Assembly (NCBI GenBank): GCA_023053545.1
Contig: JAKZAN010000001.1
Location: 8,080,565 to 8,144,564 of the forward strand
Reading direction: 5' to 3'
Origin: Lepidurus packardi
Lineage: Eukaryota; Arthropoda; Branchiopoda; Notostraca; Triopsidae
DNA: 64,000 bases
Positions 12,119-21,330 of this stretch are shown here, one piece after another. The position numbers and the translations under genes are program-made. Below the pieces are notes generated by a model. That model saw only the letters and a program-made list of their open reading frames with translations, searched no databases and was not told where the DNA came from. Each line of letters opens with the position of its first letter. The stretch's first letter is position 1.

Positions 12119-12768
12119 TTTTATTCTATTTGTTGACTTGGAAACTGAGTGGGATTGTTTTCGTTTCCTAAATTCAGGCATTTTTCTGACACATTGGACT
12201 GTAAAAACCAGCATAAGCTCCAGTGGTAGCCCACTGATGTGTATATAGAGAAAGGAAGTGAACTGGACATACAAAAGTTAAAGTTAATCCATTGCACCAT
12301 GTAGGATCCATTCTGTTATCTTTTACGACTTACGCAAGACTTATTTGGTTAGTATTATCTCTGCTTAATTTATTTTTGACTTGATAAGGCAGAAGGAACA
12401 AGAGGAAACTTTCCTGAGAATTAGTTGGTCTTTTAGAAATTTTATTAGTAAAAGCCTTTTATTGTATTTCTTGACTTGGAAACTGAGCGGGATTGTTTTC
12501 GTCTTCCTAAATTCAGGCATTTTTCTGACACATTGGACTGTAAAAACCAGCATAAGCTACAGTGGTAGGCCACTGATGTGTATATAGAGAAGGGAAGTGA
12601 ACTGGACATACAAAAGTTAATGTAGGATCCATTCTGTTATCTTTTACGACTTACGCAAGACTTATTTGGTTAGTATTATCTCTGTGCTTAATTTATTTTT
12701 GACTTGATAAGGCAGAAGGAACAAGAGGAAACTTTCCTGAGAATTAATTGGTCTTTTAGAAATTTTAG
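12119..12768. repeat. 338-bp tandem duplication upstream of the GHL10 gene
   Basis: Unit 1 is 12119-12456 and unit 2 is 12457-12768. The units are about 95% alike with small indels. Shared landmarks are TTGACTTGGAAACTGAG, CACATTGGACTGTAAAAACC, GATGTGTATATAGAGAA and TTTGACTTGATAAGGCAGAA. The copies lie directly between the XPOT stop and the TATA box of the next gene, so each may carry regulatory sites, including a TGATAAG GATA-type motif (near 12382 and 12706). No coding role is evident. Confidence 0.85.
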
Positions 12769-12778
12769 CTATAAAAAG
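12769..12778 (+). promoter_or_regulatory. TATA box of the GHL10 gene
   Basis: CTATAAAAAG lies 59 bp before the ATG at 12837, directly after the second unit of the upstream tandem duplication. Spacing fits a start site near 12800 and a short leader. Confidence 0.6.
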
Positions 12779-12836
12779 GTTGAGCTCGAATGGCAGCAAC
12801 GTGTCGAGAAGTTACGCTCGACAAGCGAAGTACAGG

Positions 12837-14050
12837 ATGATTCTGCCTATTCTGACCCTCGCGTTATTAGCTTACGCTACAAGCGTAGGTAAGTTTCCGT
12901 ATATTTGACACTATCAGCTAGTTATGCTTGTTACCTGTTACGTTATGTTAACTAGACATAATTATCAAACTAATTAAATACGGTCACTCTTGATTTCGTT
13001 TATGTAAATAGCGGGCTATTGTTTCCCTGTGTACGGTGCTTGGGTTGGTCCGTACATGTACTCGACTAGCTCCTTTGAAACGGACGAAGCGTTCGCCGAA
13101 ATGAAAGCCCAAGGCGTGAATCGCATCTATTTCGATGTTTACGCTAACGGCATTCTGTATGCCAAGTCTAGTACTGCAGAGGCCAATGGAGTCATCATAC
13201 AAGATAGATTATCGTAACGATAAAGCCACCGTTTATGTTCATCGATGGAAAATAATAATTTTCTTTCTGTAGGTACGCAGTTACTGCTGCCAACAAACAC
13301 GGTTTGGAACTGTACGCTTGGTTCGAGTACGGAACCATGGCGCAATACGGCCAGAGTGGAGATACACCTTCCAGCTCTTTCGCCATGGAAGCCGATAGCA
13401 AAGGCTGGTTGTTGAAGAACTACGTGGGTGGAAAGCCTGTGTACTTCACTTCCGGCGGAGGAAGCTTTATGTATTTGGATCCTACTAATAGTCAAGTTCG
13501 CAGCTTCATGGCTAACATGGCAGCCGATGTAATGCGTAATTACGACATCAAAGGAGTGCAGTTTGATGACCATTTCTCGGCTCCCAACGGCTTTGATACG
13601 ATTGATGCCATGTCGCAGTCGTCTTTGTATACGTTGATGGACAACTTCATGATTCAGATCCGGGATGCTGTCAAAGGTGCGCACTCAGGAGCTATTTTAT
13701 CGTTTGCTCCTTCGCCGTTAGCTTTCGCTCGCTCACACGCTAATGTGGATTGGGCCGACTGGATCTCCCGTGGTATTGTCATGGATGCTGTCGCGCAGTA
13801 CTACTACACGACCGCCGATGCTTTTCTTACTACACTGAATAATGATATTGCCAACGTAGCCAGCTATCAGGCTGGTCTAAAAGCAGGGATTCGCTTGTCG
13901 GGTTCCTCCTCACCTGTTATTACTCCACAAGCTGAAGTAGACGAGATGATTAAGATTGCTTATCAAAAGGGGCTCAAAGGTATTTCGTTCTGGAAGATCG
14001 ATAATCTTATAGAAAAAACTTATACCCACCCTACTTTCACCAAGTGCTGA
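12837..14050 (+). CDS. Secreted GHL10-family (DUF187) glycoside-hydrolase-like protein
   Basis: Exons: 12837-12888, 13012-13213, 13273-14050; 343 residues. The start at 12837 gives a classic signal peptide, MILPILTLALLAYATSVAG, so the product is probably secreted. An earlier ATG at 12800 meets a stop after 16 codons. The body resembles the bacterial GHL10 (DUF187) TIM-barrel family. It has an N-terminal GAWVGPYMYS strand, then QGVNRIYFDVYANG, LELYAWFEYGT, a core IKGVQFDDHFS with the acidic pair typical of the family, a DWADWISRGIVMDAVAQYYY stretch and the end GISFWKIDN. The substrate is unknown; bacterial relatives are cell-surface or secreted glycoside hydrolase-like proteins. Introns of 123 and 59 bp with GT-AG ends show that the gene is settled in the animal genome. 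The family is mainly bacterial, so horizontal transfer is likely but unproven. Upstream TGATAAG sites would fit gut expression (inference). Confidence 0.85.
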
Positions 14051-16058
14051 TTGATAAACCTAGACGTATGAAATACAAGAAGCACAACTAATTTGTTCTA
14101 ACTTACTATAAATTGTTGTCAAGTGTTGATTGTTCTTTTGTTCAGAGTAGTTATAATCTGCATATAATTGAAGGGCAATGGCTTTGCAGCTACGGAACGC
14201 GTACTATACAGCTTCTCTAATATGAAAAAAGTGTATTGTATGTGTGAGCTTTTAATTAAAGTAATTTAAAGCGAGAACATGGCCTTTTAATTGTATTGAA
14301 TGATTTTGAGTCGTGAACAAAAAATTAGTCAGGATTTTTTCTTCACTTTGAAACATACAAATAAAAGAATATAGTAATGCACACTTTCGGAGAATAGAAA
14401 ATATGGCTATAGGTAAACCGTCATATTTGTATAAATCGAACAAAATATGGATCCGTGCCTATGGTATACTGTAAACAAGCTTTTTTTATGTTGCACTTAT
14501 AGGAGTTTTAATATGTATATAAGCGTGAGACCAAGTGGATAAGGCGCAAGCCTTCGAAATAAGAGGTCCTAGGATCGAAACCAGGGCAAGGCTCTTTATT
14601 TCGTCAAAAAAACTAAGTATTAAATGGCTCTGTTTCTCTGTACCTTATGCCTCGCCGGCAAGGTTCCTATACCCATGTGCGAAATTGCGAAGCTACGGCA
14701 CCACGAGCTCGAACATTGGAGATAGGAAACCGAGCAGGGAGTTGAGAACAGGAAAAGGGGTTAGTCTTTCAATTTTTGAAATTTTTTAAGATCCCCTTGA
14801 TACAGCATTATTCCTTATGTAAAAAAGCCCTGAAAACGCTTTCCCAGCTCGAAAAGGAGTCACGCCCACTTTTTGGTCCAGTCCACCAATAGAATTCATT
14901 TTTTCGTAAAGGACGCACCCCTTTTACCGGATTTTTTGAAAAATCTCACAAAAGTTTCCAATTCTTTCTTTTATTTGAAAAATTACAAATCGCACAACAA
15001 AAAGGAAATGTTTTGGAAATGCATTTTACGGGAAACGTTTTGGGTACAACAATTAAGCAAATAAGGAGTTCGGGGGGAGGAGAGCCAAACTTTTAATTTG
15101 CATAATATTAGAATCTAGTTCTTGTAGCTAAGAAAAAATCACAGAACAAAAATTCCAACAGATTTGGAAAACTGAGTAGTAGACCGATGTTAGGGAGGGA
15201 TACATAAGAACAGCAAAAAATTGAAAAACGAGCGTTATAACTCCACTCAATTGTCAACATTTTTAGAATACATTATAAAAAGTCGAACCCAAAAGCTGCT
15301 CTGCTCAACATTGTAATTCTTTCAATGTGTCATTCTTGCCTTAAAGTATAACAGTCGCGGTTGGAAGTGTAATAATTTAAAATAATGCATATCACCACCA
15401 GATTCAGAAAGAAAATCCATTGGTACGGGAAAGCAGCAAGGAATCTTATTTAGGGTCGTTCAACAGTCTTCTCAGTGATAGTAACAATGGATAAAGAAGC
15501 AGAGGTCTTACAAATTCGAAAATGTTCTGAGCATATGCGTAAACCGTGTTTTGGTAAAACTAACTCTCTTTACTCATAATCTCTAACCATAATTCCGAAC
15601 GACTGTCCTTCGGAATACGGAAAAACTTTGTTCCTGCTGGTTTTCTATAAGATGCGTTCTTACAAATAGGAACACAACAAAGTACACTAGGCATGCTTAA
15701 ATAAACTAGCTCAACTACTATTTTACATTAAAACTCACTTTGCTAAAACTTAATTATATTACACTTTGCTGTAATAATGTACATTTTTAAACGACTAAAT
15801 GGAAAAGTTTAACTGTAATTCGTCTTGGAAAGACAAATTACAGAGTCATGTTAAGAAAACGTGCTTCAAAATTTGCTTGAAAAATAATTGTAAGTGAGCT
15901 ATGTAAAATTTGCAATAAACTGCACGGAAGTGCAATAGCAATTGGTAGAAATTGATGGGACGACGCTATTTATATAAAATTAAACGCCAACGGAAGTAGG
16001 AAGTGCTTGTATTTTATGATTAGCAAGCAATGTGAACACCAAAGAGTTTAGCTAAAAC
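14051..16058. other. Intergenic, AT-rich, no gene recognised
   Basis: Apart from the tRNA-like segment at 14527-14594 this stretch holds only short open frames without family similarity. The 600 bp after the tRNA-like head may be the body of a SINE or other retroelement, but I cannot define its end. Confidence 0.4.
14527..14594 (+). mobile_element. tRNA-like (tRNA-Arg-like) segment, probable SINE head or tRNA pseudogene
   Basis: GAGACC starts a tRNA-like fold. The A-box-like AAGTGGATAAGGCGC is followed by an anticodon-arm-like GCCTTCGAAATAAGAGG with TCG in loop position, then the B-box-like GGTCCTAGGATCGAAAC and a weak closing arm. The B box departs from GGTTCGAATCC, and the acceptor stem pairs poorly. 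It is therefore a tRNA relic or the head of a tRNA-derived SINE, not a working tRNA. Confidence 0.45.
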
Positions 16059-16520
16059 TTATTACCAAGAAACAGCATATGCATTTCTGAAAAAAAAAAA
16101 ACATTCTATTGCGCGCAATGCCGGTCGGATCGATCCGACCGGCATTGCGCGCAATAGAATGTTTTTTTTTTTTCAGAAATGCATATGCTGTTTCTTGGTA
16201 ATAACTGTGGTAATAATTGTGTAATAATTGTGTAATAATTGTGGTAATAATTGTGGCTGACGTAATTACGTCAGCCACAAACTCATTAGACCACTAGAGT
16301 ACCTGAGAGAAAGGTCACCAGTCCCTCGTTTTGTGAAGGTTTTGTTCACTTCTCGAAACCTTTTTTCTAGTAGATAAGGATTGCCTACTTAGGGTGTATG
16401 ATGGGCAAGTCTGTGAATCCATCCCTTTTATGTTCCTTAGTATCCGAACATACTCTTGAGGTCTTGAGACCCGGAAAGCCGGTCTCAAAACCTTTACATT
16501 GGAAGATACTGTACTTCTCC
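16059..16520. mobile_element. hAT-like MITE copy C, rearranged, with perfect palindrome
   Basis: Bases 16059-16204 are a perfect 146-bp palindrome, with 73-bp arms meeting at CGGATC/GATCCG and 12-base A/T runs matching exactly. The left arm is related to the inner part of MITE copy A (TTATTACCAA...GCATTT). It is followed by four GTAATAATTGTG-like units (16205-16255), a second perfect palindrome at 16251-16280 around CGTAATTACG, and then normal family sequence (GAGAGAAAGGTCACCAGTCC through TTGGAAGATAC). The terminal inverted repeats are missing. Confidence 0.75.
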
Positions 16521-16861
16521 TCTTCCTGAATACCCAAACCAGAAAGCCAGGAACGTTAAACAACACCTACGGTTGATACATTAGGTCTGAAATTCATACA
16601 AACGCATGGCACTGCACAGTCGAATTACCGTAATCTTGGTTGTGGTACGGCAGTCTTGGCCATAAACACAAGAACAACTCGACAGACGAACTGGCAAATC
16701 ACGCAGATTAAAAAAAAAACTTTAAGCCGTATTAATCACTACGTCATTAGGACGACGAACTGTAACGTAAAGAGGACTGATCTATTATATTTTTTATTAT
16801 TACGGATCTATTCTATTGAACTATTAAATGAATTTAAAACACTTCCTAAATCTCACGCATA

Positions 16862-17250
16862 ACTCTTCCACGCGGCACGCCACGATTTTACTCAGCTTCA
16901 TTTGCATAGCAGGCAAACTCAAGAATAGGCGAAGAATTAAGTCTCTCCTAAAAAATATCAAAAAATAATAACGGCGAGCTGGAACTGACAAAGACGAGAA
17001 AGGATAACCCCAGCGGAACCTTATTTGGACTTGTCGAGCAAGTCTAGTCAAGATTAATCAACAAGTCTAATTAAGGTTTTAAAGAGTAAAAAGTATAACT
17101 CCCACGGGAAATGCCGCTTTCACTCAGCTTCGTTTGCATAACAGGCTAACACAAGAATTACGAATGTCTATTCTAAACAAATTTAAAATAACTGCGAGCA
17201 GGAGCTGACAAAGAGAAAGAATAACCCAGCGAACCTTGTTCGGACGTGTC
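16862..17250. repeat. Diverged tandem duplication, about 240-bp spacing
   Basis: Segments at about 16862-17040 and 17100-17250 share CTCAGCTTC, TTTGCATA-CAGGC, GAGCTGGAACTGACAAAG and CCAGCGGAACCTT-type words in the same order. Similarity is obvious but interrupted. No coding frame runs through it. Confidence 0.55.
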
Positions 17251-17327
17251 CAGCCTAAACGAACAAAACCGTCTGTTGTTAACAGACGATTTTATTCACT
17301 TAGACTGGACAAGTCCAAACAAGGTTA
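17233..17327. repeat. Fold-back (inverted repeat) of about 95 bp
   Basis: The left arm AACCTTGTTCGGACGTGTCC is inverted in the right arm GGACAAGTCCAAACAAGGTT, with the perfect core CGTCTGTTGTTAACAGACG near the centre. Roughly 40 of 48 positions pair. It overlaps the second unit of the neighbouring tandem duplication, so both probably belong to one repetitive element. Confidence 0.6.
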
Positions 17328-18265
17328 TTGTCGCCGTCAGAATCACGCTAACGGTGACAGGGAACTCAACACGAAGTCGAGCTTAAACTAACACTAATGT
17401 ATTAAACAAACACTACACAAAAACACTAATTACTACACAGTTTACTAGCACTATTCTCGGCAACGATTAATTGTCTATCGTCCATAATCTTTCTTGGCAG
17501 TAAACGAGCAAACTTGCGAACTGCTCACTCGCTTGCGAACGAACGAAATCACTTGCGAATGAACGAGCTAAGAACTCACTTGCGAACGAGCGAACTAAGA
17601 AGGAAGAAGAACTTAGGAGACCTCAAGAAGTACTGCTTAGCCTCGCGAACTCGTTGCGAAGTAACCTTTTATAGTAGGAGAAAGAACATTGTAAAAGGAG
17701 AAAGGACAAAAAACAGATTAGTACCCCGATCCCCGACAAATTGGCTTAATGACCTGCCCTGCGTATGACAATTCCGCGAAAGCAATGAAAGAAAGGGAAA
17801 ATCTACAGCTTGGGTCACTTAAGGCATAAACAGATGGGGAAAGGCACAAGTCATTTCAAATGTATGCAAAACAAAACCTTTCCGTGCTTCAGCACGGAAC
17901 AGTTATAAAGGGTTAGAAAATAAGTGCCAAGACTTGGGAGCGATTCTTGTTAGTTTAGATTAGCTCGAGGCCGGCATCACAACAACTTGCTGTTGCCAAC
18001 CTTCCAGTAGTGTGCACCTCGCGGCTAATAAGAAATCTCGTAAGAAATAGGTATTATATTTCCGAATTGTCAATTTATATTCTGACCTGTGACGAAGAGG
18101 CAAATTGGTAAAGAAACATGTTATACATGTTAACAACTACTTCACCTTATAAAGCTGCAAAATAGGGCTATACCTCTACATTTATGGAGCAACGAAAATC
18201 CCATTCTTCATCGGGCATTTCGTTATTAGAACATAGGCCATATGACAGCTTTCCGAATGCACAAC
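17328..18265. other. Intergenic repeat-rich DNA, no gene recognised
   Basis: The part at about 17505-17610 is built from GCGAACGA/CTTGCGAA-like words (a degenerate short tandem array), which opens a meaningless frame. CCGTGCTTCAGCACGG near 17882 is a short perfect hairpin. I see no gene in the rest. Confidence 0.4.
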
Positions 18266-18343
18266 TAATAGCGATTTTCACTAGCCACTCTAATAGCGAT
18301 TTTCACTAGCCACTCTAATAGCGATTTTCACTGGCCACTCTGA
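18266..18343. repeat. 25-bp terminal repeat, three tandem copies
   Basis: The unit TAATAGCGATTTTCACTAGC plus CACTC occurs three times, at 18266, 18291 and 18316. Each unit begins with TAA, the same triplet that flanks the Harbinger element, and then the element's own end. The left terminus of the element is thus triplicated in tandem, perhaps by repeated insertion or slippage. Confidence 0.85.
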
Positions 18344-19623
18344 GAGTGTCACTCTACTCTGGCAAAGCGTACTCCGAAACTGCAGATTCGCCGGGAGATC
18401 TCGGATTCGCTACTCCCAGTGGAGGGAACTGGTAATTTTAGGAGTAAACCGCAGCCATACTTGTTTATGCTTTTGCCCGCACAATTTACGTTTTTTTAGA
18501 AGTTTTTACTGAAATAAATGGCGGTTTTTCAGGAATTTATACGTACTAGTGAAGGTGGTTTAGCAATGATAGGAAGCGATTTTCTTTGCTCAGTGCTAAC
18601 TGAAGGTATTCTATATTCGGTATTCTGTTTTGCAAATATCCTCTTATTGATTCGGAAATATGTTAGGAGAAATCAAAGTACAGGCTGTGTCAAGAAAATG
18701 CCCTGAAGAACAAGGAATCATTGAACGAGAAGAAGAAGCCACAGCCGAAGTCTTGACTAAAAAAACCGGCGGCATGCGAGTGGTCGGAAAGCGAGACGAA
18801 ATTTGTGAAATCGAGACGAAATCATGCGGTATTTTTTTCTTGTTCTTCTACTGTACGCGGAAAACAAATAAATTTTGGAGCCACTTCGTTTAAGAAAAGA
18901 AGGGCTCTATCCATTAGGCGGGGCATGGTTGCTTCACATATATCAAATAGGTCAGCCGTGTCGCGCAAACACGCTTTATTCGCAGCAAACCTACAAAGAT
19001 TTGAGTTAGGCTAAAGAAATAGTTTTACCAAAGAAACGAGAGGATATGGTATTCGGCCGACTTTACAGGACTCCCTCCATGCGATGAACACTTTGGGAAG
19101 TGCTGGGAGTTTGTAAACATGTCAATTAGCAGCTCTGAAACTTGCCGAGTAATCCTACAGTTTCGTTTAAACTGGTAACAAAATTATTATTAAACTGTGC
19201 CTCTGTGTGGAACAGATGTGCTACATACTTCCCAATCTGAGTACTTGTGCACATTCGATATAAAATCTGGAATTCTGGGTTTTGACTCATCGGATCTTTC
19301 TGCTAAAAGCATACACATCATTCTTCCATAATTTTCTTCGTCACTATCACTACTGGAACTTGAAGACGTTTCTTCTAGCAAAGCAAGTAACAATTTTTCT
19401 CTATTTCGATCCATGTTTCCCGCGAAAACGAACGTACTCTGGATATCCTACTCCGACTTCAAAGACGGGGTGGCCGAGGGTACTCTTTTTGACTCGAAAC
19501 GGAGTGAGATTTCCAGTGAAAGGCGTCAACAAGAGTAACCCCCCCTCTGGCTGGCTCTGTGAAAGACGCCGCAGCTACTCGGAGTAAAAAAGAGTACCCC
19601 AGAGTAGCCAGGGAAAATCGCTA
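18269..19623 (-). mobile_element. PIF/Harbinger DNA transposon with degraded transposase
   Basis: The ends are TAGCGATTTTC at 18269 and GAAAATCGCTA at 19623, flanked by TAA (18266-18268 and 19624-19626), the 3-bp TWA-type target duplication of this superfamily. On the minus strand a broken transposase reads in pieces. The N-terminus MDRNREKLLLALLEE with an acidic Ser tract is at 19190-19414, ending FISNVHKYSDWE. The next piece carries FKRNCRITRQVSELLIDM and GGSPVKSAEYHILSFLW (about 19030-19170). A further piece carries TADLFDICEATMPRLMDRA and LNEVAPKFICFP (about 18850-18990). At least two frame changes separate the pieces, and the later catalytic region is missing. It is dead and non-autonomous. 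Confidence 0.8.
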
Positions 19624-19904
19624 TAAGTAATACACGCTTGTTTGTTTACTAAACTAAGGCGGTGCTACGAAATATGCTCTGAAAACAATTCAGTTCCCAA
19701 ATTCCAGTGAGAACCGACTTATAGTGTGCTCCACTGGCTGCACTGGTGCGATATTTTGGCGCTCAGTGTGTCAAACGTGTATATCTTTACAGAATGAGTG
19801 CCAAAAATATAGCACGAGTGAAGCCGGTGGAACCCGCTATTAGTACCTTTCTTAAGAATACTGGGCAAGAACCGAGCAACTCGATGAGTGTATTCGATGA
19901 CGAC

Positions 19905-20681
19905 CACAGTATAGAGTTTTACACAGTATGGTAACAGGGCTATCTTCCAATGGTTTTCTGACGACCTTCTCGGTCCCCAGAGTAATATTCAGCTAAAAGG
20001 CCAGAAGACGAAAGGGTACATTCGCAAACCTCCCAGTGCAGTTCAAAAAAGGTCACAACGGTTTACAAAGCGCGTAATTTAAATCCATTGCTTTAAACTG
20101 TGTGAGCTTAAAATAAAAGATGAATTAACTAGGTCAAAGCACAACACGTATACACATTATAGACTATTTCGCGTTAGCCAGGTTGCACCACGAGGAGGCA
20201 GTCTATTTTGCAACCCATACATAGGTGTTTTATAGTATACAGGTTTAACCCCATATACTATAAAATACCCATGTATGTGTATGTGTTGTTATGACTATGT
20301 ATGTCTATATACGAGTTATCCATTACATTGGTACTTTACAACTATTCCTAAATATTACTAACTTTTGCAAGTTTAGTATTTTTCCAAAAACACTTTCAAA
20401 TGCGCGCGTTGCCGGTAGGACCCTACGTCAGCCCAAAACTCCCTGGAGTTCCCGAGAGAAAGGTCACCAGTCCCCCGTTTTGTGAATGTTTTTTTCTCTT
20501 CTCGAACCCTTTTTCTAGTAGATTAGGAATGCCTACATGGGGGTACATGGCACAGTCTGGGAATCCATCCCCCATATAAGCCTTCGTACCCTCACATCCT
20601 CTTGGGACCGAGAGATTTGTCAGAAACCTTAACATTGGAAGGATACCCCTGTTACCATACTGTTTAAACCTCTATACTGTG
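19905..20681. mobile_element. Complete hAT-like MITE, copy D, with 8-bp target duplication
   Basis: The termini CACAGTATAGAGTTTTACAC (19905) and the inverse ending CCTCTATACTGTG (20681) pair over about 50 bp. The element is flanked by a perfect 8-bp direct repeat, ATGACGAC (19897-19904 and 20682-20689). Eight-base target duplications are typical of hAT elements and a few other superfamilies. The 777-bp body has no transposase. It shares sequence with copies A, B and C, which defines a local family of four. Confidence 0.85.
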
Positions 20682-20689
20682 ATGACGAC

Positions 20690-21330
20690 CAATGGTAAAC
20701 ACTATAAGTATAACGGAAACGGAGCTTCAAGTATCAGGGGTGTGTCAAGTGTCTGGTAGCTACTAAAAACCGGTTGGCGAGTTCAAGGATTCCATTCATT
20801 CCAGTTCCCTGCGGTTCGGTATTTGGGGGGAGGATTCTTCCTGGGGCAAATAATTGCCTGCTTTACGACGTAATTTTTTAACTGAACAGGAAGGGATAAG
20901 ATAAGTTGGGAAAGAGTGTCTAAAAGAAAAAAATCCACGTTGTGTTATCGAAGTTACCAAACAGTCAACATTCGGTTGGACAAATTAATTTTCCTTAAAA
21001 AAAAATAAACATTTCTTGTAAGTTGCGATTAGCATAAAATACAAGGACAAAGGAGATTTTGATTAGATATGTATCTAAAAACTAGCGAACAAAAATATAA
21101 AAGAGAATAATTTAGATCATGTTTTTAGTGGGGCATTTTGCATATTACAATCTAATTCTATTCACGTCTTTTTTTAGATTTCGTTTTGTAAACTCCGAAC
21201 CTGTCGTTTATTCGAAACAAGTTTTCAAAGTCTGCCATTGTCCCTGTGAAGAATCGCACTAGTGACTGAAGACCCACTTACTTAAACGACCAATCACATC
21301 CTGAGCAGCTATCATTTAATTTGTATAGTC
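20690..21330. other. Upstream region of TRPC4AP
   Basis: About 640 AT-rich bases between the MITE and the TRPC4AP start codon. It presumably contains the promoter and leader. I found no TATA box near the start and no coding frame with similarity. Confidence 0.4.

Noticed and set aside
13139..13684. 181-codon open frame on the minus strand
   Set aside because: It lies antisense to the GHL10 coding exons and has no family similarity.
17505..17610. Possible small gene rich in Arg/Asn/Glu
   Set aside because: The frame comes from a degenerate GCGAACGA-type tandem repeat, not from a protein family.
18269..18343. CRISPR-like short direct repeats
   Set aside because: The 25-bp units are directly adjacent with no spacers, and they are copies of a transposon end in a eukaryotic genome.
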